Part shown: positions 1 through 9,850 of the stretch, piece by piece
How positions within the stretch are numbered: the stretch's first letter is position 1
Layout of the letters: each line of letters begins with the position of its first letter
DNA from: Diorhabda sublineata
Taxonomy: Eukaryota; Arthropoda; Insecta; Coleoptera; Chrysomelidae
Reading direction: 5' to 3'
Assembly (NCBI RefSeq): GCF_026230105.1
Contig: NC_079475.1
Span: 13,098,125-13,162,124 of the forward strand
Length of the DNA: 64,000 bases
Notes under the pieces: generated by a model
What the model saw: the letters and a program-made list of their open reading frames with translations, nothing else
What the model was told of the DNA's origin: nothing
Database searches by the model: none
Program-made: the position numbers and the translations under genes

Positions 1-62
1 CTGGCGCGTGTTTCTATAACCAAGTTATCGTCTTCAGAAACTGAAGATAAACTGTTTATGTG
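1..62 (-). repeat. Dispersed tail motif (SEDDNLVIETR type), copy 1
   Basis: Read on the minus strand, this edge of the window encodes SSVSEDDNLVIETRA. Closely related sequence occurs at 36608-36672 (minus) and 4864-4920 (plus, ISDDVVIDTRV). The plus copy lies just downstream of a Penelope-like GIY-YIG fragment, so I infer that the motif belongs to, or is carried with, Penelope-like element ends. It is truncated by the window edge. Confidence 0.45.
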
Positions 63-395
63 TGCTACTTGCATTAGAACATGATATAAACGTTTCAGTA
101 CGATGGACAAATGTCTTTTTAGGCTAGCCGCCAAAATAAACCGCTCCCATATGCATTATAGATTTAGTCTGGAGTTAGGCATAATTCTTTGACGAACTTC
201 TTCAACTTATCTTTATATGGGTCGACTGCTACGGTATCACAAGATAGTTTTTCGCCCGTTATACTTAACAGACGATTTCCAAAACGCTTTTTGGATTTTT
301 CAAGTTATCCTTCACTGCCTTGAAAATCATCTTTACTCATTATTTTAACGAATTTGGTTTTATCTTCAAGAACTTCTAATGAATTCGGTATATGC
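62..395 (-). pseudogene. Pogo/Tigger-like (CENP-B, DDE_1) transposase fragment
   Basis: Minus-strand translation gives ITGEKLSCDTVAVDPYK, then IYNAYGSGLFWRLA, then in a shifted frame KKTFVHRTETFISCSNASS. This is the family block ITGEKLS...YNADESGLFW...K.TF...CSNASGTHK found in pogo/Tigger/jerky transposases, which act in the nucleus by cut-and-paste. The family normally has D in YNADESG. Here it reads YNAYGSG, so the first catalytic acidic residue is lost. At least one stop and one frameshift interrupt it. Only the middle of a protein of roughly 400-500 residues is present. It lies directly downstream, on the same strand, of an unrelated HTH transposase start at 503-958, so the two were probably joined by rearrangement. 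Confidence 0.55.
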
Positions 396-502
396 TAGTT
401 TCACTATTGGAGGCATCAAGTTTACAGGCTAGGCTGTCCTGCCCCGAGGAAACTCTTCAGTTTTCAATGTTTCTAAATTATCAATGTTTTTGTAAAAAGA
501 TT

Positions 503-958
503 TTATTTTGTCAGTGTTTTTTCATAAGTCGTTTTTATTGTAGTATTTTCCATCATTAGGTCTACAAACTCTTCACATCTATCAGAATCGTCATCTGACA
601 ACTCTTGAACCAACGTTACTTTGTTTGGATGGAATTTATTATCGCGTAAAATTTTAATTACGGATGTTTGCGAAATATCAATTTCCCTAGATATTTGTCC
701 AGTACTCAATTGTGGATCGTCTAAAGATTTGTTTTCAGTTGATGCAGTTTTTCTGCACCCTGATTTGGATAAATCTTTTACTGAACCAGTTTCACTAAAC
801 TTTTCCACTAATTGACTGACAGTAGTAGTAGTTGTTATGAGATTTCGGTTAGGATATAAATTATTAATGATATTACACGTTCCTTGTTGATTTCTACGCC
901 TATCACCAAACATTAAAATAGTAATTCGTTCTTTTTCAGATAAACGTTGTGATAACAA
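503..958 (-). pseudogene. N-terminal HTH region of a Tc1/mariner-superfamily transposase (DUF4817-like)
   Basis: A 151-codon minus-strand frame opens with a DUF4817-type helix-turn-helix: LSEKERITILMFGD near the start, NNLYPNR around residues 32-38, then LVEKFSETGSVKDLSKSG. A second HTH follows (LSTGQISREIDISQTSVIKIL), then HPNKVTLVQELSDDDSDR and the FVDLMMEN block typical of insect Tc1/mariner relatives. These domains bind the transposon ends. The protein stops just before the DDE catalytic core, which should follow the EFCEW-like block, so this is about half a transposase. It may be a decayed copy or a two-HTH fragment that kept an open frame. The start ATG at 958 sits at the expected place for the family. 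Confidence 0.7.
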
Positions 959-1008
959 TAATAAAATAAAATAATAAGTATTTCTTAAGGATATCGAAAA
1001 GCGACAAA

Positions 1009-1165
1009 TATACAGGGTGATCCATTTGAAATAACAAAGTTCATTATTATCCGGAAAAAAGAAAGATCTGACAACAATTTAAATGCCACTATAAAATTTA
1101 TGAAAATTGTACAAGCAGTTTCCGAGATAATTGAGGCGTTCCATACATAAAATTCACTCTGTATA
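1009..1165. repeat. MITE-like element with TATACAGGGTGA ends
   Basis: The left end TATACAGGGTGA and the right end TTCACTCTGTATA are inverted copies over about 12 bp and enclose 157 bp with no coding potential. Insect non-autonomous elements with TACAGGGTG termini and TA target sites look like this. The autonomous partner is not identifiable here. Confidence 0.5.
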
Positions 1166-1965
1166 TGAACGAAATTTTGTAATTGAGACTGGTTTATCGG
1201 GGTTGGAATATGATAAATAAAAGAAAAATATTAAAATTTGTACCGCACATTTTGTGATGATGTCACTAGTTTTTATATTTCTTTCTTGTTTAGTAGTTTT
1301 CTTTTTGTTATTTTCACTGTACTATGTTACTTTTGTGATCTTAAAGACTCGCCGAAAAGAAAATTGTTCTTGGTCTGAGGGCGAGAATTCACCAGAACAA
1401 CCGACAAGACTTAATTTATGAAAAATTGCTTCGCGAATTAAGACTTCGTTTATCCTTTCGGGGTTATGGAGGAGGAAAAAGTCAGCACCATTAGCAGCGC
1501 TTTTTCAATCTAACGAACTTTTTGCAAAGATAATTTTAATCTGAAACCTTAATGATAATTGAGGTGAAATTTATTTCTAAGTTTTCGTTAATGAAACTCT
1601 TTTGCATTGAAAGAAGTTCCTTTTGCAAGAGATGATGGAAACGTTTTAAAGAATACACATCTTTAATTACGACGAACAAAAACGATGAGACAAAACTATT
1701 TTAAATTCTGCATTTTTAAAAGAGGATATTAAATGTTAAATCGACTTAAAAAATGAACGAATAGTACAGGGGAAGTCATCTGTATTTATCTTGTGTCCAA
1801 TGAGCAAATGGTGAAATTTTTTAATAACTTTTTCTCATAGTAAATTAATCATTAAGAGTTATACATGAGAAAATTTGTTAACATATAAACATATAAACGA
1901 TTTTTCAATTAAAACGATATCTATATAGTTACATTTCAATGTTAGACATATAAAATTCAATTATG
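1166..1965. other. No recognisable feature
   Basis: About 800 bp of AT-rich sequence. I see no sustained coding frame, known repeat end or RNA gene. Confidence 0.4.
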
Positions 1966-2477
1966 TATACAGGGTATCAGACGACGAGTTAAAATTTAGA
2001 CCACACTTGTATCTCTTAAAATTTCCAGATATTTATGAATTTAAACTTTGAACACTTTTTATACACACCCTGTAGAAAATAAAAAATTTTTCAGCATAGA
2101 TCCACATACGTCTGAACTTGTTTAAAGCAACCGAATAGAAACTATTTTCATATCTTTAAGGATATCGTCGTAAAAAAATAATTTATAAGGGTCTGCAACG
2201 GTCAAATTTCTTACAAAATCATTAATAACTTAAAAAGTATGCATTTTTCGAAAAAAGTTTGTATACAAAAGTATACTAAAATTTTACGTGGATTCCAAAA
2301 ATGTATCAATATACAGGGTGTTCTATTTAAAATAACAAAGTTACAATCGACTTCGGGTAGAACCGGAAGTGCACCATCTTTAAAAATATTTTAGTTAAAA
2401 AAACCGTAGAAATGTATTTACTAAGAGTATTTTGCAATATACATATAGTTTTAACTCGTCGTGGGACATCCTGTATA
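1966..2477. mobile_element. Foldback/MITE family element, copy A (TACAGGGT / ACGACGAG ends)
   Basis: The left end reads TATACAGGGTATCAGACGAC continuing into GAGTTAAAA. The reverse complement of the right end reads TATACAGGATGTCCCACGAC continuing into GAGTTAAAA, giving a terminal inverted repeat of about 28 bp around 512 bp. The right part (from about 2281) resembles the right arm of the 801-bp foldback at 58797-59597 in order and wording: a GATTCCAAAAAT block, an AAAATAAC/AAAATGAC block, a CCGGAAGT block, then CTCGTCGT. A further TATACAGGGTG start at 2310 lies inside, and an ACACCCTGTA end at 2064-2073, so smaller elements may be nested. It is non-coding. Confidence 0.6.
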
Positions 2478-2708
2478 TGTTGTAAATATACACTGTAACC
2501 CAAAGAATATATTATGACTCCTTTATTGCTCTGGCAATGGAGGTATTCAGTTTTTACAGCTGATCTATTAATCCCATTCATTATAGGAAGACTAGGATGT
2601 TGAATGACTCTAGTTTCCAAAGATCTTCCCAAAGACTGTGCCAGTTGTAATGTTCTGGAGCTCCGTAGTCTCCCACAACTTGGGGAGCTTGAATAAAGGT
2701 TTCGTCTT

Positions 2709-2967
2709 CTACCTAACAGAATCTGTAAGTTGCACTCTAGCCTCTTCTAGTGTCCCTGTAGATGAAAATTCCCCCGACAAGATTCGTATATTGTTTTTAC
2801 CTTGAATGATACCTTCAATAAACTTCACCTGATTATAGTTTCCAAGAATATTTTCATCTGCGTCAAATTTTGTAGATAGTTCCAGTAACTGTTTTTTCCC
2901 TATCTATGTTTTTCTCCAGTTACTTCTCCATTGTTCTTTTGCAGATTCCATAAAAGAATTCTGGTTC
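2709..2967 (-). pseudogene. Unrecognised coding-like segment
   Basis: On the minus strand one frame runs about 85 codons with a single stop. It contains FMESAKEQWRSNW, then KKQLLELSTKFDADENILG, then FIEGIIQGKNNIRILSGEF, then GTLEEARVQLTDSVR and a stop. The composition (charged, helical, with few low-complexity residues) looks like real protein, unlike the surrounding AT-rich frames. I do not recognise the family. A gag or other retroelement protein, or a host exon, are both possible. No splice sites or neighbours settle it. Confidence 0.3.
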
Positions 2968-2977
2968 TTTGAATGGT

Positions 2978-3679
2978 TTACCCGCCCGTACCCAAACTAC
3001 CTGGGATCTTATGACATTGAAGCTTAAAGATCTAACGGGTGCTTGACTACCGAGCAAAATAATAATCGTATTCTAAATATACCGGTAGATGTCTCTCCAG
3101 TACTTCAGTAAAAGTGATATTGACAGTGTACGATTTAGGCGAGACAGTACGATATAGGCGACTGTCTCCTATATTCGCATCAAATTTTCAAGTATGTTTG
3201 AGAAGCTACCTCTTAAAAGTACATATAATATATGTCATCTATGCTTCTGGGTCAATTCTTAACCTATACTAGCACCTAGATTTCAAACCTCGTTCTATCG
3301 ATTATCGATTGAAAAATTTTATGATCATAGCAATCTTTCTGCGTTCAATTGTATGTGAAATAAGTAAACAGTAACCGTGAAATAAAAGTTTTCATGGTAA
3401 ACTAATTTTGTTTTCATCTAAGATAAATATTTCTACGTTTGTTAAAGTTTTCTGAACCGTTTGGCATCTGGTTATGCATTCATTGACAATCCTATTTTGT
3501 TTTAAATGAATTTTTCAATAGAAAAAGCGTAATAATAGAACTTTCCTATACAAATCGCTTTTCTACTATCAATTGGAAGCATGGAATTGGGATAGAAGAT
3601 TTTAATTTTGCTCTTCTTGGTCAAATATTTTCTTCAAACGGAATATTTACTTTCACATATTAAACTTACTATTAATTTT
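2978..3679. other. No recognisable feature
   Basis: About 700 bp with no identifiable coding region. A near-repeat of TACGATATAGGCGA / TACGATTTAGGCGA occurs around 3129-3163 but is too short to classify. Confidence 0.35.
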
Positions 3680-4382
3680 GAAGGGTTGCTACTTAAGTTT
3701 TGAGATATGGCAACACTGATGTGAATATGTCAAATCTGACATTTCCATCATAAAGTTTGACATTTTTAATTTAGTGTACGTGATGTCATACGAGTGCCAA
3801 TTGAGTTTTTTACAGATATTTGGAAAATTTGTCAAAAAATGCGATTCAATCGTTGATTCAAACTTTTCATGCAAAGAATCAAAAGACGTGCTTCCAAAGA
3901 CGTCTATAAGATCTTCACAGGCGAGAATCCCGGATCCATGCATATAAAACCGGAACTAAACAACAATCGAACGACGAATGGGTCGTTCAAGACGAGCTAA
4001 TTACAACAAAAGTTGTTAGCGCACGAAGTAAATAGTCGTCTGTTTTTGATATTTTCTGAATGGCATTTGTTTGCCAGAAGTGGAAAATCAATCGCAGAGG
4101 ATAAATCATTCAGATATCAGTTCAAACAAAAACGTTTTTAAACACTCAAAACATCGAATTGATGGATAATTCATCGTACAGTCCTTGTTTGGCACCCAAT
4201 GATTTCGTTCAAATCACATGTTTTGGAGGTACCTCAATCGCTATGAAAAAAATGATTCGACAATTGGTTCAAATGCATAAAAAAGTTTGTTGATCTCAAT
4301 GGAGAATATTTTTAAAAAGTCATATCAAATTATAAATATTTGTTTCTATTTATCTATCTCAAAATTAAGTAGCAACCCTCGT
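3680..4382 (+). mobile_element. Internally deleted mariner (GGGTTGCTACTTAAGTTTTG end family), copy 1
   Basis: The left end GAAGGGTTGCTACTTAAGTT (3680) and the reverse complement of the right end, TACGAGGGTTGCTACTTAAT, form a terminal inverted repeat of about 30 bp around 703 bp. Inside, plus-strand frames read ASKDVYKI, then with a frameshift an EWVVQDEL-like block, then NIELMDNSSYSPCLAPND. These are the DD34D mariner blocks DVYKIVTGDESW...QQS.WV.QDEP...NIELM.HPPYSPDLAPNDF. The N-terminal HTH half and the block with the second catalytic D are deleted, and the SPD aspartate is C. The last D (APND) is kept. A full mariner is about 1.3 kb, so this copy is roughly half length. Other fragments of the family lie at 11831, 28520-29181 and 30255. 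Confidence 0.75.
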
Positions 4383-4565
4383 ATGTATAAAACATGTCAA
4401 CTTATGTCCCTTAATGCAAATTGTACTTAGAAGAATTTTACAATTTTTTTAATATGTTTATGCAAAAAGAAAAATTAAATATACAAGATTTATGCCAGTT
4501 TTATAAAACGCTTTCACGAACTTGAAAGACAGACCTAATCCCAAAGATAAAATATTTGGAGAAGA

Positions 4566-4800
4566 GTGGTTCCGAAATTGACGTATGTTGTTAATATCCG
4601 GTTTAAAGAGCAACTAACTCATTTCAAATGTGAACGGACAGGAAAATTGAATATTGCGGAAAACGCTATTATTCATAATCATGAAATAAATATGAATAAT
4701 ATAATAATAATATCCAATAACAATAAAATGTTGAAAGCTTCTGAAACTATTGATATTGTTTGATATAAGAATAGTTTGAAGAAGAACCTAGGGTCTATTT
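4566..4800 (+). pseudogene. Penelope-like retroelement, end of GIY-YIG endonuclease domain
   Basis: The plus-strand frame reads VNIRFKEQLTHFKCERTGKL, then IAENAIIHNHEI, then KMLKASETIDIV and further KNSLKKNLGSIFSVH. The 135-bp array at 55966-57585 encodes the same block (VNVRFKEHIDHS...ERTEKLSIANDAA) and its flank gives SHNHGIN...ESTDIVKCKNI. This matches the C-terminal half of the GIY-YIG nuclease that Penelope-like elements fuse to their reverse transcriptase (consensus YVGQTKRSLNVRFKEH...E.S.IAEHA..HNH.I). The nuclease nicks the target site for retrotransposition. The upstream YVGQTKR part is degenerate here, and no RT is present nearby. Confidence 0.6.
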
Positions 4801-4863
4801 TTTCAGTCCACTCTGTACTTTAATAATTAGTGAATGAATGTGAAATTTATAGACAGATTAAGT

Positions 4864-4920
4864 TATTGAGTTTCAGTTTATCTTTGATCTCTGACGACGT
4901 GGTTATCGACACGCGCGTCA
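4864..4920 (+). repeat. Dispersed tail motif (ISDDVVIDTRV type), copy 2
   Basis: The plus-strand frame reads SLISDDVVIDTRVI, the same motif as at 1-62 and 36608-36672 on the minus strand. It sits about 70 bp after the Penelope-like GIY-YIG fragment. This neighbour relation is the reason for suggesting that it is part of the element tail. Confidence 0.45.
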
Positions 4921-4929
4921 TATAATGTA

Positions 4930-5729
4930 CACGGGCGTAACCAGGATTTAGTTTCGGGAGGGGTTTGGTTTGAAGTATATATTCATCGGAAAAATTACAA
5001 CATAGGTAATTATAAAGCTCTTAACTTCAAATAAAATTAATATCGTTCCTCTGCGCTAAATCTATAACCATTAAAGAAGAAATCTTCGGCTTTTTCTTCT
5101 AAATTTATCCACTATTTCATCTTCATCTGCATGAATTTTTTTTCCATAGTGAATATTTATGAAAGCCAAACCATTAAGTCTGTTTTCACTTGTAGTAAAT
5201 AGTTTTTCAGTTTCATTAGGCTCCAGAAAAACCTTTCTGGGGTAGCAACGGATACAGGACTGGTAGCCAAGATTTGTAGTAATGTGTAAATATTAGGATA
5301 AAGGTTTTTATAGCATATATCTAGGTATTCCAAATTAGATTTAGGGGTAGGCGAGATACTTGTCATCACTGTCTTCCATACTTCAATCTCTGTTTTACCC
5401 ACTGATACGGTGTTTCTTAAATTTCAGAACTTGCAGTAAAATTAAAAGATAGCACACCAAATAATGCTTATACTACTTTACGATGTTTGGTAAACCTTTC
5501 AACCAATTGTTGAATTGTATGATCAAGAAATGGAATGAAAAAATTAATTTTGTAATACGTGCATACATCCAATGCAGGAATGTTGTAAGTATACCAGCAT
5601 TTTCTTCCAGTAAAACCTTTGCGTTTTCATAGATATGAAGATATCCGATCGAAGCGTACTTAGCAATTGGGCGGATTGTCGCGATGTTTCCTTATTGTGA
5701 TTAAATTGGAGTCCTTCGAAAGCATTCAC
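4930..5729 (-). pseudogene. hAT-superfamily transposase relic (C-terminal dimerisation domain)
   Basis: The minus strand reads YLDICYKNLYPNIYTLLQIL, then ATSPVSVATPERFFWSLMKL, then KNYLLQ, which is the conserved hAT C-terminal dimerisation motif (consensus PVT.A..ERSFS.L...K..LR). After frame changes it continues as NIHYGKKIH...DEIVDKFRRKSRRF, the usual C-terminus of ZMYM/52-kDa-repressor-like hAT proteins. An upstream minus-strand frame (5544-5729) fits the preceding helical region. At the element's expected 3' side, 4930-4973 reads ACGGGCGTAACCAGGATTT, resembling hAT ends (GGGGCGTAACCAGGA). The N-terminal BED finger and the DDE residues are not recognisable. The protein is broken by frameshifts and is inactive. 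Confidence 0.65.
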
Positions 5730-5869
5730 AATCGCTGAATTTCTTTATTAGAAACCCTTTGACTACATCACTTTTTCCAGTAGTCCATACCTTCAAATTT
5801 ATCACCCTCCCTTTTTGTCCCTCCATTTTTCGACAATAATAATGATTCACGTATCTCTCCTTAACACGG

Positions 5870-6055
5870 TTACCGAATAACACTGCTCTAAAATTACTCA
5901 CTTACACGTTACACTGAATTCTCTTCACTATTCATTCACCACTTTCCACTTTTATTCGTTTTGAATTCGCATGGAAAAATACTGCCGCAAGCCACTTATA
6001 TAGCAGCCAAGTAGCCGTCCAGAAACTTCCACAAAGCTCCGCTCATTCCGACCGA
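5870..6055 (-). promoter_or_regulatory. Orphan heat-shock-like promoter and leader
   Basis: On the minus strand there is a TATATAAG box (plus 5995-6003). Upstream of it is a run of 5-bp blocks at 6021-6050: AGAAA, CTTCC, ACAAA, GCTCC, GCTCA, TTCCG. This includes a head-to-head GAAACTTC pair typical of heat-shock elements. Downstream, about 30 bp after the TATA box, the transcribed strand begins CCATGCGAATTCAAAACGAA, followed by an A-rich leader, which recalls insect hsp leaders. No heat-shock protein reading frame follows. A hAT relic lies there instead. The function is inferred from sequence pattern only. Confidence 0.35.
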
Positions 6056-6059
6056 GGAG

Positions 6060-7139
6060 CGTGGCAAATAATCGAGAAACAACGCGAAGTGTGCATACAA
6101 TACAAATTAGTTCGGATACTCGACTAGAGATCGCGATACTGTGCGGAACGTCCCTTGGCTACGCTACGTGATGTGTGGTATATTCACTATGGAAGAATAT
6201 CTGGAATTGAGTTTACTTGGGAATATGTTGTATGAGTGTATAAAAAAATTGTACCCGTACATACACTTTTTTTGGATTTGCTACATTAGCAAACTATTTG
6301 CGAGATCTACAAGGTCCTTTTCCTTTTATAATAAAACTTTATATATCAGCGAATAACAACTTGATAGGTCCCTAATAATAATTGACGATACTCCCATAGA
6401 AAAAACTAAGTTGAATACGTCAATTGCAACATGAATGACAAATTAATTAGCAAATGTGGATATAAATATACTGCTTTCATCAAAGTATAACGAATTATAA
6501 GTTTTCGTATGCTGAAATGCTATGTTTACTCGCAAAATAATATTTATACGAGTTTATTGACTTTATGCCACAAACCGACGAGATTTGCATATTATCTTGG
6601 TAGTTAAAATACGTATTCACCTTGATATCAAACAAATTTTCTTTTCATAAATCCCTATAGTGTAAGCAGGGCAACAAATTATCATTTGTAGAAATTTCCC
6701 TGAACATGCTAACTAAAATGAGTCGTATGATCGTGATTAGCTTCATATCCCCAGGGGAATGTCCTATTAAAAGGTCCTTATACCTCAGATATTTCCATCT
6801 AATCAGTTTGCTTCATATCAAAACCCTCCGATCTACTTATTTATATTCCGCTTGCAAAAATATATATTAAAACTAACGTTGGAAATCAAACAATAGACGT
6901 ATCAGAGAACGGATTTTCAAAATACGAATCACAAATAATAATGGTTCATATACACGAGGTTTAATAGTAAATTATGATGTATGAATTAGATTTTAATGAG
7001 TGGTGTGAGCGATTCTAAAGTAGAAATGAGTTAGTTAAGGACGACGAACGGTTGAGAAATTCTACGACTTAAACATGTGGTGATAATGTACAAAGATTGG
7101 CTACAATACGATGTACAAAGAACATATTTAAGGTATGGA
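6060..7139. other. No recognisable feature
   Basis: About 1.1 kb of AT-rich DNA. A 71-codon plus-strand frame at 6141-6356 has no recognisable similarity, and its composition is like that of neighbouring non-coding DNA. Confidence 0.35.
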
Positions 7140-7360
7140 CCAACGAAACGGCTTTCTTCTTCACCGCGACGCCCACCGACCCATGAAACGCTTTTAACTC
7201 CGTTTTTTGACTGCTGAAAGACTTCTTGTTTATGCAGATATGCCTTATTCACCTGATTTAGCACTATGCGCCTGGATCAAAGAACATCGTTTCTTAAAAA
7301 ATCTTAGAAAAATGCTTTTATTCAAGGATTCAACGCTAATGTAGATGCTTTGCTCGCAAA
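7140..7360 (+). pseudogene. Mariner transposase C-terminal fragment
   Basis: Plus-strand frames read FFHRDAHRPMKRF, LLVYADMPYSPDLALCAW and HRFLKNLRKML. These correspond to the mariner blocks FHHDNARPH...HPPYSPDLAPCDFFLF...L.G.RF. The second catalytic D is kept (HRDAHR). The third, normally the last D of SPDLAPCDF, is A. Frame changes separate the blocks. No N-terminal half or inverted repeats are visible, so only a remnant of the catalytic core survives. Confidence 0.55.
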
Positions 7361-7818
7361 GAGCAGGTTTTTGAAGTAAATTATTCCAAATTTTATGTCA
7401 TTTGCTTAATACTTTGTCTCAGATCAGTTATTTCTTTTGATAACATTGGTGAGTCGTAAACCTGGACTTGAGCTGATCCATCATGATTGTCCATGAAACT
7501 AGTTTCCTAACCAATTGGAGTTTGTTGTTCATTTTCAGACTTTTTATTTGTGGAGACTGTGTATATCGTCAATTTTCTTCCATTTCGAGTCATGGTCACT
7601 TGGAATGTCATATATTTCTTTTTTAAGCAGGAACCTAGAGCTTCGACATTTTCTAGAGGAAAACTGTGACAGTTTAACGTGGGGTTATTTTAGATTGAGA
7701 GAAACACAAACTTTGCAGAAAAATCTAATATTATGGTACTTTTGATGATAGAGTACTTCTGTTGTGGTCTTGTCCAGTACAACTCATGCAAAAAATTCTC
7801 TCCACTACAGCGGAGTAT
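7361..7818. other. No recognisable feature
   Basis: About 460 bp. A 76-codon plus-strand frame at 7515-7745 has no recognisable domain. Confidence 0.35.
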
Positions 7819-7945
7819 ATACGAGGATTTAATGATATCTAGTTAACCTAGACCATTTCCATGCATAAACAAAATATTGCGCAACGAACAATAACTTCAA
7901 CGTCAAAAAAGTAAATCATAGTTACGCAATAAATTAGAAAAAAAG

Positions 7946-8977
7946 ATGTCCACCGAAATTGTGAAAATCGAAAAATTGGAGTATCGAGCCATCATCAAGT
8001 ACCTGTATTTAAAAGGGTTAAGAGGTAAACAGTTTTACGAAGATATGTTTAATATCCTTCGTGATCAATGTCCTTTGTATGCGACCGTGAAAAATTGGAC
8101 TGCAAGCCTCAAAAGAGGTAAATTTTCCATTGAAGATGATGACCGATCGGGAAGGCCAGTTTCTGTGTCGTTCCCCGAATATATCGATGCAATTCATGAC
8201 ATGATTTTATCAGACCGTCTAATTGGGCTAAAACGGATATCTGAAGCACTGAATATTTCATACGAATGCGTTCATCATATAGTTCAAGTCAATTTGGACA
8301 TGAGAAAATTGCTGCAAAATGGATCGCCAAATGTTTGAATGCTGACCAAAAGCGTGCAAGGGTAGAAGCATCGCGTTCAATCTGTGTTCGATTTGAAAAT
8401 GATGTAGACTTCTTAAACCGAATTGTTACTATGGATGAGACTTGGGTACATTTCTATGATCCAGAAACAAAGCAACAATCGATGGAATGGCGATACTGGT
8501 TCTCCACGACCTAAGCAGTTTCGTGTCCAAAAATTTGCTGGAAAAGTTTTTGCTTCAGTTTTTTGGGATTGCCATGGAGTAATCATGATTGATATTTTGT
8601 ATAAGGATAGAACAATAACTGGATATTACTATTCGACATTACTGACCACTCCATGGGAAAAAATTAAAGAGAAAAAACGCGAAAAGCTTTCCAAAAGTGT
8701 TGTTTTTCAGCACAACGCACCTGCACACAAATCTCATGGTGCTATGCAAAAAATCACTAAAATACTCCCCTTATTCATTAGATTTGGCTCCGTTCGACTC
8801 TTTGTCCTTAACTGAAAACAAGTGTAAAAAGTCCTAACTTTTCTTCCAACGAGGAGGTAATAAAAGCTGTGAAGGTCTGGTTTGCAGAGCATGAAGAAAC
8901 ATTTTTTTTATAGGTTTAGAGACGTTCAGGTTCGCTGTAATGAATGTATCCAATTAAAAGGAGAGTATGTTGAGTAA
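7946..8977 (+). pseudogene. Nearly full-length mariner (DD34D) transposase, frameshifted
   Basis: The ATG at 7946 opens the mariner HTH region: KLEYRAIIKYLYLKGL, then CPLYATVKNWTASLKRGKFS, then DDRSGRPVSV, then a second HTH ISEALNISYECVHHI. The frame changes near 8320 (KCLNADQKRARVEASRS, VTMDETWVHFYDPETKQQS) and back near 8490 (SPRPKQFRVQKFAGK, VFASVFWDCHGVIMIDIL). First catalytic D: MDETW, kept. Second: the usual HHDNAPAHKS is QHNAPAHKS, with the D codon missing. Third: SLDLAPFDS survives in a shifted frame at about 8775. The end QLKGEYVE and stop match the family C-terminus. Length is about 344 codons, as expected for mariner. Copy and paste relics of this type use TA targets. TACGAGGATTTAATG at 7821 may be its left end, but I cannot match a right end. 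Confidence 0.85.
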
Positions 8978-9550
8978 TCAAATATTTTGACATTGAAATT
9001 TTGTTTGGTTCTATAGTAGACTAAGAATTTTTCTCCTTTCCTAAGATGGTCTTTTGACAAGAATCTTAAATTCCGCCATATTAAAGTGAAATTCAATATT
9101 CCTAATTAAATGTTAGTCTGAAAAAGTAAATAAATATCACTGGTAATACTCAATTTTAGTAAAACACAAACTAGGACGTCTGTATGATGTCGGACCAAAA
9201 CAAAAATTAAAAAACAAGTCAAAACAAAACAAACACTCAATAAAGACAGAGACAACATACAACCGTTTTCTACGACTGCTAATATTGAACTGTATTGGTG
9301 TATAATAAGAAAAACTGATTCAAAAAACTATAAGAAGAAGGCCAATATTTGCCATTTTCAAGTATTTTGTTTTTGTTTAAAGTTAAAGAAGCACACTTTG
9401 TTCGCGATGAAATCGAAACTTCTTGCTTTCCCAGCTCCAGCAGATTGCTACTTCCTGCCCTCTTCTTGCATTGGTATTATTATTTGTCTTCTTTTCTCCA
9501 TCATCTTCAGCATTACTGGAAAACGCGTATTATAAGAAGTTTGCGTGTTG
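8978..9550. other. No recognisable feature
   Basis: About 570 bp of AT-rich DNA, including an A-rich run at 9200-9240. No sustained coding frame. Confidence 0.35.
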
Positions 9551-9559
9551 ATTTGCATT

Positions 9560-9850
9560 TTACTTTGGTTATGATTCATGACGTTTTTCTCATTTTTTCT
9601 TTCTTATCTTCTTTCAGTACCTGCTTCATTCTAATGAAGAATGGATATCATCCTTTGGAATTCCTCACGATCTTCAATTATGCATATTAGATTTACGACA
9701 TCACGTACATGGAACCAATCTCGAAGGTTTTTTAACCATGAAAATCTTTTTTCTACCCAAGCCTCGCTTACCTTCTATCTTCTCGTTTTTTGTTCCTTTG
9801 TCTTAGCTCCTCGTCGTTGGTCACCCGATCCGTTCATGGTATTTTAAGGA
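9560..9850 (-). pseudogene. RTE-type non-LTR retrotransposon, extreme C-terminus
   Basis: The minus strand reads VTNDEELRQRNKKRE, then KIEGKRG, then RFSWLKNLRDWFHVRDVVN, then EDREEFQRMISILH and a stop. This is the tail of insect LINE polyproteins (consensus TNEEVL.R..K.R...IEGKRG.GR.R.SWL.N.R.WTG......L...A.DRE.F...I..L). The block between KKRE and KIEG is shorter than usual, so an internal deletion is likely. The RT and endonuclease domains are absent. This suits the common 5' truncation of such elements, except that the deletion is internal as well. Confidence 0.6.
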
